This document shows positions 36,908-46,852 of a stretch of 64,000 nucleotides of DNA, one piece after another. A model generated the notes under the pieces. That model had not been told where the DNA came from. It saw nothing but the letters and a program-made list of their open reading frames with translations, and made no database searches. A program made the position numbers and the translations under genes. The stretch comes from an uncultured Rhizobiaceae bacterium. GTDB lineage: Bacteria; Pseudomonadota; Alphaproteobacteria; Rhizobiales; Rhizobiaceae. How positions within the stretch are numbered: position 1 is the first letter of the stretch; each line of letters begins with the position of its first letter. The DNA lies in NCBI GenBank assembly GCA_951813045.1, contig CATOTF010000002.1, forward strand, positions 1,364,001 to 1,428,000, given 5' to 3'.

Positions 36908-37648
36908 ATGGTTGAGGGGCCATTTGATAGCGATGAAAAACAAAATAAACGCGGTGGCTTAAGAGAAGCCCCTGCGGTTCCACATTATCATGGTCATCGA
37001 GACAGATTACGGGAGCGGTTTAATTCCGCTGGCCCGGATGCATTAGCCGATTATGAGCTTCTCGAACTACTGCTTTATCGATTCGTACCACGAGTAGATA
37101 CAAAGCCGATAGCTAAGGGTTTGCTTCAAAAATTTGGATCAATCTCCGCGGTTCTTGGTGCATCAGAGCGCGAGCTAACCCAAATTAGCAAGATCGGTGT
37201 AAGTGCCGCGCTTGATATCAAGGTTGTTGCCGCAATTGCTCAACTTTCCCTGAAATCCGAAATCAGCGAAAAAACGGTCCTCAGTTCCTGGTCTTCCGTC
37301 ATAGATTATTGCACGGCGTCAATGGCTCATGAAAAGATAGAGCAGTTCAGAATATTGTTTCTCGATAAAAAGAACAAGCTTATCGTTGATGAGGTGCAGC
37401 AAAAGGGTACTGTAGATCACACACCGGTCTATCCCCGGGAGGTCATTAAACGGGCGCTCGAATTGAGTTCATCGGCGCTAATTCTTGTTCACAATCACCC
37501 CTCTGGTGATCCAACCCCCTCCCGTGCAGATATCGATATGACAAAAACCATCATAGAATCCGCGGCTCCCATGGGAATTGTTGTGCATGATCATATTATT
37601 ATCGGCAAAGACGGCCATGTCAGTATGAAAGGCCTTCAACTAATTTAG
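36908..37648 (+). CDS. radC: RadC-family (JAB1/MPN-like) protein
   Basis: RadC protein of 246 aa. A helix-hairpin-helix-like N-terminal domain ([20 protein letters not shown]) precedes the JAMM/MPN-type metallopeptidase-like domain with the motif [16 protein letters not shown]. Despite the name, a role in DNA repair is not well supported in E. coli; the biochemical function is unclear. I choose the ATG at 36908, preceded by AGGGA. An ATG at 36887 would overlap map. Confidence 0.92.
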   Translation: MVEGPFDSDEKQNKRGGLREAPAVPHYHGHRDRLRERFNSAGPDALADYELLELLLYRFVPRVDTKPIAKGLLQKFGSISAVLGASERELTQISKIGVSAALDIKVVAAIAQLSLKSEISEKTVLSSWSSVIDYCTASMAHEKIEQFRILFLDKKNKLIVDEVQQKGTVDHTPVYPREVIKRALELSSSALILVHNHPSGDPTPSRADIDMTKTIIESAAPMGIVVHDHIIIGKDGHVSMKGLQLI

Positions 37649-37694
37649 TAAGAAACGGCTTTCTTCTCACATCGTGAGCAGATAAAACCACTTT

Positions 37695-38753
37695 ATGAAA
37701 CGTCGATTACTCCTTGCATTAATTTGCCTATTTCACGTTGCTCCGTTGATGGCGGCAGATGTGATTGGCTTGTCTGTGCCATTAATGGGTCGATATACCG
37801 AGATTTCTCAACGTATGGAATTTGGCGCACAAACTGCGATCGAACGCCTTAAAAACTCCGGACGTGATGTTGAACTTGTGGTCGTTGATGATGGATGTGA
37901 CGATAAAGCAGTTATTGACACAGCAAACAAACTATTAGCAGCACAGGCGAAGGTTGTGGTGGGACCAATCTGTTTTACCATTGCATCGCGTCTTGCTGAA
38001 CTCGTCAATTCAGATGATGGTTCGATGCCGACCGTACCTGTTATTGCCGTCAACACACGCAATAAACTTTTGGCGCGTAAACGAGAAATCGATGAGTTGC
38101 CGCTCCACGAATTGTCAAACAGTCCAGATGCTGAAGCGCTAGCTGTGGTTGAAAAACTATTGCCTAAATTTGACGGCAAGCCTTTTGCAATCATTGATGA
38201 CGGTAGCGTTTATGGAAGAGCCCTATCCGATGGCGTCAGGCTTTTGGGCGAGGATGCGGGCCTAAAACCAGTTGTCAGTGTAAACTTTAGACCTTTGCAA
38301 TCCAATCAAATAGCGACATTGCGCAGGCTCCGCAGTTCAGGAGTTGAAGCAATATTCATCGCAGCTTCCGCAGAAGATGTCGTAACAATAGCAAACGATA
38401 TGGCCGCGCTTGAGATAGACTGGCCCATTGGGACCGGTGAACGGGGCCAATTACTCCCTTATGTTGCGGCAAACCCAGACACGTTGAACAAACTAATCAT
38501 GGTGAGGGAAAAAGTAATCGCATCTCCGACCGACGGAAGCGATGAGGAAAAAGATCCTTACGTCCTTTTGGGAAGAGCTCTTGTAGAAATCGCAGATCAG
38601 GTAGTCGAAAATGAGATAAGCGATTTATCCACACTTTCATTTGAGACCAGTATCGGACCCATCGTATTTAACAAAGATGGCAGAGCGAGTCCTGCGGTGT
38701 ATGAATTACTGCGCTGGCGGGGTGGCGGGTTTATTGCCCATAGCGGCACTTAG
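37695..38753 (+). CDS. Branched-chain amino acid-type ABC substrate-binding protein
   Basis: Periplasmic type I binding protein (Leu/Ile/Val-binding superfamily), 352 aa. A signal peptide spans residues 1-21 (ending LMAAD). Ligand-domain features are ISQRMEFGAQTAIERL, the AAQAKVVVGPICFTIASRLAEL segment (partly quoted), and FAIIDDGSVYGR at the domain crossover. No permease or ATPase gene is linked; the next gene, a P1 peptidase, starts 3 bp later, so the protein may serve signalling or peptide-related uptake. The ligand is not identifiable. Confidence 0.85.
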   Translation: MKRRLLLALICLFHVAPLMAADVIGLSVPLMGRYTEISQRMEFGAQTAIERLKNSGRDVELVVVDDGCDDKAVIDTANKLLAAQAKVVVGPICFTIASRLAELVNSDDGSMPTVPVIAVNTRNKLLARKREIDELPLHELSNSPDAEALAVVEKLLPKFDGKPFAIIDDGSVYGRALSDGVRLLGEDAGLKPVVSVNFRPLQSNQIATLRRLRSSGVEAIFIAASAEDVVTIANDMAALEIDWPIGTGERGQLLPYVAANPDTLNKLIMVREKVIASPTDGSDEEKDPYVLLGRALVEIADQVVENEISDLSTLSFETSIGPIVFNKDGRASPAVYELLRWRGGGFIAHSGT

Positions 38754-38756
38754 ATC

Positions 38757-39782
38757 ATGAAGCCCGGAACAAGAAATGCAATCACCGATATTGCGGGCTT
38801 GCGGGTTGGACAAGCATCCGACAGTAAACTGAAATCTGGTGTTACGGCATTGATATGTGATGTCGAAAATACCGCAAGCGTTCATACTATGGGCGGTGCA
38901 CCGGGCTCTCGCGAAACCGATCTGCTACAACCGGAAAATACAGTTCAATCGGTGGATGCACTTGTATTATCGGGCGGGTCGGCCTTCGGTCTGGATGCCG
39001 CAACGGGAGTGCAAAATGCGTTGCGCGAACAGGGCAAGGGATTTGCGATACTTGACTTGAATATTCCTATAGTTCCAACGGCCATATTGTTCGACCTTGC
39101 CAATGGAGGCGACAAATCATGGGGCAAGGTTAATCCGTATAATGAGTTGGGCTATCAAGCGGCAGTTAATGCGTCACAAGAATTCGACCTTGGTTCGGTT
39201 GGTGCCGGATTGGGCGCGCTCATCGGTGGGCCCGGCATGGGCCTTAAAGGTGGGGTGGGGACGGCATCAACTGTTATGGAGAATGGAATAACCGTAGGAG
39301 CATTAGTGGCTGTAAACGCCCTTGGTGCGACAACTGTTGGTGATGGCAAACACTTTTGGGCGTCACCTTTTGAACATGACAGCGAGTTTGGAGGGCTGGG
39401 ACCGGCACAAGTGCCTTGTGCAGAAAGCCGCGCCATTCGCATCAAATATCGCGACCGGCAAAGCAAAGGGGCCAATACCACAATAGGTGTAATTGCAACT
39501 GACGCACTGCTTACCAAAGGTGAATGTAAACGCCTTGCTATAGCGGCGCATGATGGATTTGCCCGTGCCATCTGGCCTGCACATACGCCACTGGATGGTG
39601 ATCTAATATTTTCCGTTACAACCGGTGCAAGCGAGATCAAGCCAAGCATGGATCAGCTTATTGATCTATCGGCCATGACTGCGAGCACAATGGCGCGTGC
39701 TATCGCGCGTGGTGTGTATCATGCCGAGGAACAGGAGAATGATCTCCTTCCAAGCTGGGCAAAAGCCTTTTCGCACGATTGA
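38757..39782 (+). CDS. P1-family (DmpA-like, S58) peptidase
   Basis: Self-processing Ntn-hydrolase family that includes D-aminopeptidase DmpA and related enzymes. The 341-aa protein starts TRNAITDIAGLRVGQ and has the conserved DALVLSGGSAFGLDAATGV and GAGLGALIGGPGMGLKGGVG. The expected processing site is GANTTIGVIATDA near residue 240, with threonine at the nucleophile position where DmpA has serine. It follows a solute-binding protein gene with a 3-bp gap, suggesting joint expression. Confidence 0.88.
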   Translation: MKPGTRNAITDIAGLRVGQASDSKLKSGVTALICDVENTASVHTMGGAPGSRETDLLQPENTVQSVDALVLSGGSAFGLDAATGVQNALREQGKGFAILDLNIPIVPTAILFDLANGGDKSWGKVNPYNELGYQAAVNASQEFDLGSVGAGLGALIGGPGMGLKGGVGTASTVMENGITVGALVAVNALGATTVGDGKHFWASPFEHDSEFGGLGPAQVPCAESRAIRIKYRDRQSKGANTTIGVIATDALLTKGECKRLAIAAHDGFARAIWPAHTPLDGDLIFSVTTGASEIKPSMDQLIDLSAMTASTMARAIARGVYHAEEQENDLLPSWAKAFSHD

Positions 39783-39842
39783 GATACGCACCAGCGCGTG
39801 TTAGCTGCCTGTCAGTTAACAAACCTCACTTCGGTTCATATA

Positions 39843-40505
39843 ATGGCAAAAGACATCATCATTGCTCCGTCCATTCTCGCAGCGGATTTTTCCAAGATAG
39901 GGCAAGAGGTTGTTGATGTAATCGACGCGGGAGCTGACTGGATCCATCTTGATGTGATGGATGGGCATTTTGTCCCGAATATTTCCTTCGGCCCGGTGCT
40001 CATCGAAAAGCTCCGCCCTTTAACGGACGTCATCTTTGATACACACCTCATGATTGCACCGTGCGATCCGTATCTGGAAGCATTTGCCAAGGCTGGAAGT
40101 GACTATATTACCATTCATGCGGAAGCCGGACCACATATGCACCGTTCGCTTCAGGAAATCCGAAACCTTGGCAAAAAAGCCGGAATCGCGATTAATCCAG
40201 GTACGGCGGTTTCAGACTTGGAACACGTTATCGATCTCGTCGATCTGGCACTGATTATGTCTGTTAATCCGGGGTTTGGCGGGCAAAAGTACATCGCTGA
40301 GACAGGCAAGAAAGTTTCGCAACTAAGCGCACTGATTGGGGATCGCGATATTCGCATTGAAATAGACGGCGGTATCACACCCGAAACAGCACCTTTGGTC
40401 GCGAGCAACGGAGCAGATGTGCTGGTGGCCGGTTCTGCCATCTATGATGGAAAGGGCAAAGATTCCTACGCAAAAAACATTGCTGCCATCCGCGCTGCAG
40501 TTTAG
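39843..40505 (+). CDS. rpe: Ribulose-phosphate 3-epimerase
   Basis: Interconverts ribulose 5-phosphate and xylulose 5-phosphate in the pentose phosphate pathway. TIM-barrel protein of 220 aa with IIIAPSILAADFSKIG, the metal histidines and aspartates in WIHLDVMDGHFVPN and FDTHLMI, SVNPGFGGQ, and EIDGGI with GSAIY. I start at the ATG at 39843; the frame extends upstream to 39798, but without a plausible start site. Confidence 0.95.
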   Translation: MAKDIIIAPSILAADFSKIGQEVVDVIDAGADWIHLDVMDGHFVPNISFGPVLIEKLRPLTDVIFDTHLMIAPCDPYLEAFAKAGSDYITIHAEAGPHMHRSLQEIRNLGKKAGIAINPGTAVSDLEHVIDLVDLALIMSVNPGFGGQKYIAETGKKVSQLSALIGDRDIRIEIDGGITPETAPLVASNGADVLVAGSAIYDGKGKDSYAKNIAAIRAAV

Positions 40506-40508
40506 CAG

Positions 40509-40994
40509 TTGGAGATGAAGACAGATTGGCGGCTTAACATTAGCTTTGCCCTTGGTTGGGCGATTATTATAGCCCTATGTGTTGTCTGGAATTTTGTACA
40601 AAAGGGCTGGTTTTTCGATATCGCCCTATTCTATATCGCAGCGGTTTACTTCTGCGGAGCGTTTTTCGGTGGATTTATCGCGCTTTTTTTGTCAAGCAGA
40701 AAAATGGCTGTTAAGTCCGCTACCGTTCGTTTTTCTTTTTTCTTCGTAGTCCTGTCTGTTTTTACAATTGGCGCTACTGCCTTGGTCCTCATTCTTCAAC
40801 ACCGCATCTATTTTACTCAGTGGCATGCACCCGTCGGAACAATTACGTGGAGCTTCCAGTTATTCTTTACGGCATTGGGCTCTGCAGTTTTGTTTCTGAT
40901 ATCGGGGCTTCGCCCGCTACTTCCCTGGGGGATTGCTTGTCTATTTGTTGCCAGCATTCTCTTTTCCCTTGGGACATTCACCCGTAACCGTTGA
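40509..40994 (+). CDS. Hypothetical membrane protein (161 aa)
   Basis: Not recognised. About four hydrophobic segments (near residues 10-27, 37-62, 73-97 and 110-155), with an internal SSRKMAVKSA basic loop. It starts 3 bp after rpe, by TTG at 40509 or ATG at 40515, and is probably co-transcribed with it. No conserved active-site residues are seen. Confidence 0.5.
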   Translation: MEMKTDWRLNISFALGWAIIIALCVVWNFVQKGWFFDIALFYIAAVYFCGAFFGGFIALFLSSRKMAVKSATVRFSFFFVVLSVFTIGATALVLILQHRIYFTQWHAPVGTITWSFQLFFTALGSAVLFLISGLRPLLPWGIACLFVASILFSLGTFTRNR

Positions 40995-41074
40995 AGCGGT
41001 GAATTGCCGGTGTTAAGGCAGCGGCGAAACCTCGCCACTTCCCACAATTTCATCAAAGCGATCAAGGAAACCTC

Positions 41075-42376
41075 ATGATCCCGCGCTATTCCCGTTCCCA
41101 AATGACCGATATCTGGTCACCCGCATCCAAGTTTCGTATCTGGTTCGAAATTGAAGCTCACGCTTGCGATGCTCTGGCTGACCTCGGTGTCATTCCAGCG
41201 GAGGCCGCCAAGACGATTTGGAAAAAAGGTGGCGCTGCTGAGTTCGATGTCGCCCGCATTGATGAAATTGAGCGTGAAACCAAGCACGATGTGATCGCAT
41301 TTCTCACACACTTAGCCGAGATAGTTGGCCCGGACGCCCGTTTTGTGCATCAAGGCATGACTTCATCAGACGTGCTGGACACCTGTTTTAATGTCCAATT
41401 GGTCAAAGCAACCGACCTCCTCCTTGAGGATATGGATAAGTTGCTCGACGCGCTTAAAAAGCGCGCGTTGGAGCACAAGGACACCATCACTATTGGTCGT
41501 TCCCACGCCATTCATGCTGAGCCAACTACATTCGGTGTTAAACTCGCACAGGCCTATGCGGAGTTTGAGCGGTGTAAAAAACGTCTTGAACTGGCGCGGG
41601 AAGAAGTCGCCACCTGTGCGATTTCCGGCGCAGTTGGCACATTTGCAAATATTGATCCACAAGTTGAAGAACATGTGGCTAAAGCCATGGGATTATCGGC
41701 TGAGTCGGTTTCCTCACAGGTTATCCCACGGGACCGCCACGCCATGTATTTCGCCACATTGGGCGTCGTCGCTTCATCAATCGAGCGTTTAGCTACTGAA
41801 ATTCGCCACCTTCAACGCACGGAAGTGCTGGAAGCGGAAGAATATTTTGCCCCCGGACAAAAGGGCTCTTCCGCTATGCCACATAAACGGAATCCAATTT
41901 TAACGGAAAATCTCACAGGCCTCGCTCGTATCGTCCGCATGGCGGTTACACCGGCGATGGAGAATGTGGCGCTGTGGCACGAACGGGACATTTCCCATTC
42001 ATCCGTTGAGCGTATGATTGGACCGGATAGTACGGTCACGCTTGATTTCGCGCTGGTACGCCTGACAAATGTAATTGAAAAACTGCTCGTCTACCCTGAA
42101 AACATGGACAAGAACCTAAATAAATTCCGTGGCCTCGTGCATTCACAGCGGGTTCTTCTGGCGCTGACACAAGCGGGTTGTTCACGCGAAGACAGCTACA
42201 GACTGGTGCAGCGCAACGCGATGAAAGTCTGGGAGCAGGATAAGGATTTCCTGACCGAACTTCTGGCCGATGACGATGTCATGAAAGTGTTGTCTGAAGA
42301 CGACGTACGCGAGAAGTTCGATATTGGATATCATACAAAACACGTTGATACGATTTTCAAACGTGTTTTCGGCTGA
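41075..42376 (+). CDS. purB: Adenylosuccinate lyase
   Basis: Catalyses two fumarate-releasing steps of purine synthesis (SAICAR to AICAR, adenylosuccinate to AMP). The 433-aa protein has the superfamily signature GSSAMPHKRNP around residue 264. It also has HQGMTSSDVLDTC and IGRSHAIHAEPTTFG with catalytic-site histidines, and ends as in the family (YHTKHVDTIFKRVFG). It is separated from the downstream purC cluster by three non-purine genes. Confidence 0.96.
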   Translation: MIPRYSRSQMTDIWSPASKFRIWFEIEAHACDALADLGVIPAEAAKTIWKKGGAAEFDVARIDEIERETKHDVIAFLTHLAEIVGPDARFVHQGMTSSDVLDTCFNVQLVKATDLLLEDMDKLLDALKKRALEHKDTITIGRSHAIHAEPTTFGVKLAQAYAEFERCKKRLELAREEVATCAISGAVGTFANIDPQVEEHVAKAMGLSAESVSSQVIPRDRHAMYFATLGVVASSIERLATEIRHLQRTEVLEAEEYFAPGQKGSSAMPHKRNPILTENLTGLARIVRMAVTPAMENVALWHERDISHSSVERMIGPDSTVTLDFALVRLTNVIEKLLVYPENMDKNLNKFRGLVHSQRVLLALTQAGCSREDSYRLVQRNAMKVWEQDKDFLTELLADDDVMKVLSEDDVREKFDIGYHTKHVDTIFKRVFG

Positions 42377-42487
42377 TCACTAAAGCTGACTTCCCAACGC
42401 ATATCGTGAAGCCATGAAATGTGATGCCAACGGTCGTTTTCATGTCTGACTTGCAGCGCAAGCTCTCCTTATTGAAAGGAGACTATC

Positions 42488-42718
42488 ATGGCTAATTATC
42501 GCGACTTCGACCATTCCCATCGCACCCCTTACACTCAGTCCAGCGGGTCCAATACAAGCATCGGCGGCATTCTTATCGCTTTGGCGCTGATCGCCCTCAT
42601 CTTCCTTGGACTATCAATGCTGTTCAGCGGAACCACAAGCGACCGGCCTGCGGCACCAGTTGTTGACCAAACAACTTCACAACCGGTAGCACCTCCCGCG
42701 AATTCGGCTACTGAATAA
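42488..42718 (+). CDS. Small single-pass membrane protein (76 aa)
   Basis: Hypothetical. A polar N terminus, one membrane segment (residues 26-45, IGGILIALALIALIFLGLSM), and a Pro/Ala/Thr-rich tail. AAAGGAG is placed correctly before the ATG, which makes expression credible. The function is unknown. Confidence 0.6.
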   Translation: MANYRDFDHSHRTPYTQSSGSNTSIGGILIALALIALIFLGLSMLFSGTTSDRPAAPVVDQTTSQPVAPPANSATE

Positions 42719-42779
42719 CACCGCTTAAATTTCGACGGGTTCGGTTGACATCTAGTCTATTGGCTACCATGTGGCGGGA

Positions 42780-43340
42780 ATGAAAATTTCCGACGCAGAT
42801 ATTATCATGGTTCCCGGTTACACCAACTCGGGACCGGACCATTGGCAGACCCGCTGGGAAAGCCAGATGAAAACGGCACGACGGGTATCTCAGGAAGACT
42901 GGCACAAACCCGTTGTGGAAGACTGGACGCGAAATCTTATCACTGCGGTTGAAGAGGCCTCCAAGCCAGTTGTTCTGGTGGCCCATTCGCTGGGTGGTCA
43001 GGTTGTTGCGCAATCCGTCGCGCAGATGGATGATGATCAAAAATCCAGGATTCGCGGCGCATTCATTGTGGCCCCTCCGGATGTCGAAAACCCGTCAATC
43101 AGGCCCAAACATCTCATGACGTTTGGACCTTACCCTCGTGACCCGTTCCCATTTCCCAGCACGCTGGTCGCGAGTCAAAACGACCACTTTTGTGATTTTC
43201 AAGTTGCCGGTGACATGGCAAACGCATGGGGCTCGCATCTGGTTGATGCCCGCGAAAGCGGTCACATCAATGCAGATTCAGGCCATGGCCCCTGGCCGGA
43301 TGGCTTGATGGTCTTTGCGAACTTCATGAAGAATCTGTAG
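42780..43340 (+). CDS. RBBP9/YdeN-family serine hydrolase
   Basis: Alpha/beta-hydrolase of the RBBP9/YdeN family (186 aa from the ATG at 42780; a GTG three codons earlier is also possible). It opens with IIMVPGYTNSGPDHWQTRWE. The nucleophile serine is in VLVAHSLGGQVVAQ. The acid is probably the aspartate of ASQNDHFCDF, and the histidine is in ESGHINADSGHGPWPDG. The natural substrate is unknown for the family. Confidence 0.85.
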   Translation: MKISDADIIMVPGYTNSGPDHWQTRWESQMKTARRVSQEDWHKPVVEDWTRNLITAVEEASKPVVLVAHSLGGQVVAQSVAQMDDDQKSRIRGAFIVAPPDVENPSIRPKHLMTFGPYPRDPFPFPSTLVASQNDHFCDFQVAGDMANAWGSHLVDARESGHINADSGHGPWPDGLMVFANFMKNL

Positions 43341-43362
43341 GGCGCCTCAACGCCCCTTGGTT

Positions 43363-44127
43363 CTATCTAAATGACAACTGATCCATTATCGTGTCGATCC
43401 CCTGATTAAGCATCAGCGAGTCGTGCCCCAAGGCCGCGTATTGGAATCCCAGCTCATTGGCGAGTTCGATATGGGCAACGCTGCCGCACCACGTGAACGC
43501 CAGTTTGTCACGCTTCTGGGCTTCAACGGGCATACGTTTGATGATCTCGATCGTGTCAGGCCCATAAGCATCTGGGATGACGTTCTGGCGCATCGAGATT
43601 GATAGATCACCGGGTCCGCAGAAAATGCCGTCAATGCCATCTACGTCGAGAATCGCTTCCATATTCTCGACAGCTTGAGCTGTTTCGATCATCGCGAGAA
43701 TTTTCATATTCTCATTGGCATTTGTTACATAATTGGCAGGGGTTGTGGACAGGACGGCAGATGCCTGTGCAACACCGTAGGAGCGGTCGCCTACCGGGAT
43801 GTACTTCGAATATGAAACCAGCTGCTTTGCATCTTCCACAGTATTGATCATCGGAGCGATAATACCGTGGGCACCGGCATCCAGTGCGCGAGAAACCAGA
43901 TCAAACCGACCGACGGGAATACGCACAATAACCGGTTTTCCGGTCGGTACGATGGCGGCTATGCCGCTGATGATGCTGCTTTCCGTATGCATGCCGTGCT
44001 GCATATCCAGCGTGACCGCATCCAGGTTGGTTCGACCCAGTGTCGCCAGATACAGCGGATCCTGAAAACCGGACCAGCCGGAAATAATCATCTTCCCGCT
44101 GTCAAGTTGTTTTTTTAACCGGTCCAT
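43363..44127 (-). CDS. HpcH/HpaI-type aldolase
   Basis: Class II pyruvate-dependent aldolase of the HpcH/HpaI family, 254 aa, a TIM-barrel enzyme with a divalent metal. Visible are VTLDMQHGMHTESS (catalytic histidine region), PVIVRIPVGR, MIETAQAVENMEAI and GIDGIFCGPGDLSISM. It retro-aldols 4-hydroxy-2-oxo acids. The exact substrate cannot be read, so no symbol is given. The zeta inhibitor gene lies 23 bp upstream on the same strand. Confidence 0.88.
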   Translation of the reverse strand: MDRLKKQLDSGKMIISGWSGFQDPLYLATLGRTNLDAVTLDMQHGMHTESSIISGIAAIVPTGKPVIVRIPVGRFDLVSRALDAGAHGIIAPMINTVEDAKQLVSYSKYIPVGDRSYGVAQASAVLSTTPANYVTNANENMKILAMIETAQAVENMEAILDVDGIDGIFCGPGDLSISMRQNVIPDAYGPDTIEIIKRMPVEAQKRDKLAFTWCGSVAHIELANELGFQYAALGHDSLMLNQGIDTIMDQLSFR

Positions 44128-44150
44128 GCCGCTCTCCCCTGATTATACGC

Positions 44151-44465
44151 TTATTCGCTTTGGATTTGCTCTACGGCAATGGCGAACAATTCGCTCATTT
44201 TCGCCCGAATGGTATCATCATCTATTGATGTTCCCTTTGCGTCAAAATCACCGCGGATTTTGCGGAAAACGTCTTCATCGCCCGCTTCTTCAAAATCAGC
44301 CAAGATGACTTCTTTTGCATAGGCTTCGGCGTCGGAATGCCCCATTTCACCGGCGGCCCATTCGCCCAGCAACTTATTGCGGCGCGCTTCCGCCTTGAAT
44401 TTAAGTTCTTCGTCATGGGCGAATTTGTTTTCGAACCCTTTTTCGCGGTTTTCAAACGTTGCCAT
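44151..44465 (-). CDS. F1-ATPase inhibitor zeta subunit (DUF1476)
   Basis: Four-helix protein of 104 aa matching the alphaproteobacterial F1-ATPase zeta subunit, which inhibits ATP hydrolysis in Paracoccus. Conserved stretches are FENKFAHDEELKFKAEARRN, KLLGEWAAGEMG, AEAYAKEVILADFEEAGD and EDVFRKIRGDFDAKG. The start is the ATG at 44465; the open frame extends 46 residues further upstream, but that part does not match the family and runs into the intergenic region. It is divergent from purC, about 210 bp away. Confidence 0.9.
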   Translation of the reverse strand: MATFENREKGFENKFAHDEELKFKAEARRNKLLGEWAAGEMGHSDAEAYAKEVILADFEEAGDEDVFRKIRGDFDAKGTSIDDDTIRAKMSELFAIAVEQIQSE

Positions 44466-44677
44466 AGATGCACTCCTGATTGATGTATCTGAAACGGAAT
44501 CAAATTCCGCATGTCTTCCCACGGATGTAAGGTGCCTTATCGGGCAAATCAACTCGCCATTGGCAAGCCTTTTCTGTGTCAAATTGAGCCAAGGGGACGC
44601 CATGCAATTGTTTTATGCGTGTCTGTGGCCTAATGAGAGGCAGGCTTTCCCTTAAACGTCAAAGAAGAATCATTGCC

Positions 44678-45448
44678 ATGAGCAGACGCCGTAAAATTTA
44701 CGAAGGCAAAGCTAAAATTCTTTACGAAGGGCCGGAACCGGGCACCCTGGTTCAGTTCTTCAAGGACGATGCTACCGCCTTTAACGCGAAGAAACACGAG
44801 ATCATTGACGGAAAAGGTGTGTTGAACAACCGAATTTCCGAATATGTGTTTGCCAACCTCAACAGGATCGGTATTCCCACGCATTTTATCAAACGCTTGA
44901 ACATGCGAGAGCAGTTGATCAAAGAAGTAGAGATTATTCCGCTTGAACTCGTGGTGCGCAATATCGCAGCCGGTTCACTTTCCGAACGGCTTGGTGTTGA
45001 AGAAGGAACCGTTCTACCGCGGTCCATCATCGAATTTTATTACAAAAAAGATGAATTAAACGACCCAATCGTATCTGAAGAACACATCACCGCCTTTGGC
45101 TGGGCTTCACCCCCGGAAATTGACGATATGATGGCGCTTGCCATCCGCATCAACGACTTCCTTTCCGGCCTGTTTCTCGGTGTCGGTATCCAGCTTGTCG
45201 ATTTCAAGATTGAATGCGGACGGCTTTACGAAAACGATATTATGCGGGTTATTCTTGCAGATGAAATTTCTCCAGACTCCTGTCGATTATGGGATGTGGA
45301 AACAAACGAGAAGATGGACAAAGACAGGTTCCGCCAAGACCTCGGCGGCATGCTGGACAGCTACCGGGAAGTAGCGCGTCGTCTTGGCATTATGAATGAA
45401 AATGAACCGGTGCGTGGCAAAGGCCCGGTACTGGTGAAATCTGACTGA
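44678..45448 (+). CDS. purC: Phosphoribosylaminoimidazole-succinocarboxamide synthase
   Basis: SAICAR synthetase: condenses CAIR with aspartate using ATP. The 256-aa protein from the ATG at 44678 begins [20 protein letters not shown] and has [29 protein letters not shown], and [13 protein letters not shown] at the active site. The frame is open 21 codons further upstream; AAGAAG lies before the chosen ATG. Its stop overlaps the purS start (ATGA). Confidence 0.96.
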   Translation: MSRRRKIYEGKAKILYEGPEPGTLVQFFKDDATAFNAKKHEIIDGKGVLNNRISEYVFANLNRIGIPTHFIKRLNMREQLIKEVEIIPLELVVRNIAAGSLSERLGVEEGTVLPRSIIEFYYKKDELNDPIVSEEHITAFGWASPPEIDDMMALAIRINDFLSGLFLGVGIQLVDFKIECGRLYENDIMRVILADEISPDSCRLWDVETNEKMDKDRFRQDLGGMLDSYREVARRLGIMNENEPVRGKGPVLVKSD

Positions 45449-45705
45449 TGAGCAATAAAACGTTTAATGCACAGGTACGCGTCACACTCAAAAACGGCGT
45501 GCTGGACCCGCAGGGCAAGGCTATCGAAGGCGCATTGGGGTCTCTCGGTTTCGAGGGTGTCAATCAGGTACGGCAAGGCAAAACATTTGATGTGCAGCTT
45601 GAAGCTTCCAGCAAAAAAGCAGCCGAGGACCAACTCGCTAATATGTGCGAAAAGCTGCTGGCGAATACCGTGATCGAAGACTACGCGGTTAGCATCTCGA
45701 CCTGA
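45448..45705 (+). CDS. purS: FGAM synthase subunit PurS
   Basis: Small subunit of the three-part formylglycinamidine ribonucleotide synthase, 85 aa, which mediates contact between PurL and PurQ. It has the typical [33 protein letters not shown] and [12 protein letters not shown]. The ATG overlaps the purC stop by 4 bp. Confidence 0.95.
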   Translation: MSNKTFNAQVRVTLKNGVLDPQGKAIEGALGSLGFEGVNQVRQGKTFDVQLEASSKKAAEDQLANMCEKLLANTVIEDYAVSIST

Positions 45706-45760
45706 AATCGGAATTAGCTCGAACGAATACTCACAAGCTGAACAAAGGTTCAATGCGACA

Positions 45761-46441
45761 GTGAAAACAACTATCATCCGGTTTCCCGGATCAAACCGGG
45801 ATCGTGATATGATCGCCGCGATAAGCAAGATTTGCGGCGTTACGCCTTTGCTGGCGTGGCACACGGATTCAACTCTGCCGGATAGCGATCTGATTATCAT
45901 CCCCGGTGGATTTTCCCACGGCGATTATCTGCGATCAGGGGCTATCGCCGCCCGTGCCGCGGTGATGGATAGTGTGCGGGAAGTGGCTGAAAAGGGCGTT
46001 CGTATTCTTGGGGTCTGTAACGGTTTCCAAACCCTGACAGAAGCTGGCCTTTTGCCGGGCGCTTTGATGCGTAATGCGGGTATCAAATTCGTCTGTAAGG
46101 AAGTGAAATTGTCCATTGCCAACAACCGCAATCCGTTCACGCAGGGATATCAACTAAATGAAGTGATACGCTGCCCAGTCGCGCACCATGACGGTAATTA
46201 TTTCGCTGATGCAAAAACACTCCAACAGATTGAAGATAACGAACAGGTTGCGTTCCGATATGCTGACGGCACGAACCCAAATGGGTCTGCCAATGACATC
46301 GCTGGTATTTTTAATACCAAAGGCAATGTGTTGGGCATGATGCCTCACCCGGAAAACTTAATCGAACCCGCACATGGGGGAATTGACGGTCGACGGTTGT
46401 TTGAAGGGGCTCTAAATCTCCTTAAGGCTGAACTGGCCTGA
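45761..46441 (+). CDS. purQ: FGAM synthase glutaminase subunit PurQ
   Basis: Class I glutamine amidotransferase that supplies ammonia to PurL. 226 aa from a GTG start at 45761. The nucleophile cysteine is in [17 protein letters not shown]. The His-Glu pair is in MMPHPENL. The oxyanion region is [15 protein letters not shown]. Its stop overlaps the start of a small lipoprotein gene by one base (TGATG). Confidence 0.96.
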   Translation: MKTTIIRFPGSNRDRDMIAAISKICGVTPLLAWHTDSTLPDSDLIIIPGGFSHGDYLRSGAIAARAAVMDSVREVAEKGVRILGVCNGFQTLTEAGLLPGALMRNAGIKFVCKEVKLSIANNRNPFTQGYQLNEVIRCPVAHHDGNYFADAKTLQQIEDNEQVAFRYADGTNPNGSANDIAGIFNTKGNVLGMMPHPENLIEPAHGGIDGRRLFEGALNLLKAELA

Positions 46442-46842
46442 TGCAGAACACCCTTACCCTTGTCATGACCGTAGCACTGGCAAGTTCGCTTGTCGCCTGC
46501 ACACAGGGTAAGAATGTGAACCTGACGTCAAGCGCGCGACAAACGCCTCAAGCTCTTATGGTGAGCGTCGCCAAACAAGCACAAGCCTGCTGGTTCAAGG
46601 GCAATGACCCAGCACTCAGACCTTATAAATTGGCCTCTGAAGTCAATTCCTTTTCCGGAAAACCCCGTATCCTGATTGTGCCACGCAACAATCCCGCAGG
46701 CCTGCCCAAACTTGTCGCTCAGGCCGAGAGACAGTCCGGACGCACATCGTTCACGACGTTTGGGCCGTTGCTGGATACAAAAGACGGGCCGCGTTTGAAG
46801 GCAAATCTAAATGCCTGGGCTCGTGGCTCCAGCGCATGCTAA
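46441..46842 (+). CDS. Hypothetical lipoprotein between purQ and purL (133 aa)
   Basis: No named family recognised. The N terminus is a lipoprotein signal with lipobox LVAC (C20), so it would be exported and anchored in the membrane. The mature part is about 113 residues with a second cysteine in QACWFKG and another at the C terminus (SSAC). The start is translationally coupled to purQ (TGATG), and purL starts 10 bp after its stop. It is odd in a purine operon, where all neighbours are cytoplasmic enzymes. Confidence 0.75.
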   Translation: MQNTLTLVMTVALASSLVACTQGKNVNLTSSARQTPQALMVSVAKQAQACWFKGNDPALRPYKLASEVNSFSGKPRILIVPRNNPAGLPKLVAQAERQSGRTSFTTFGPLLDTKDGPRLKANLNAWARGSSAC

Positions 46843-46852
46843 AAAGAAGAAT

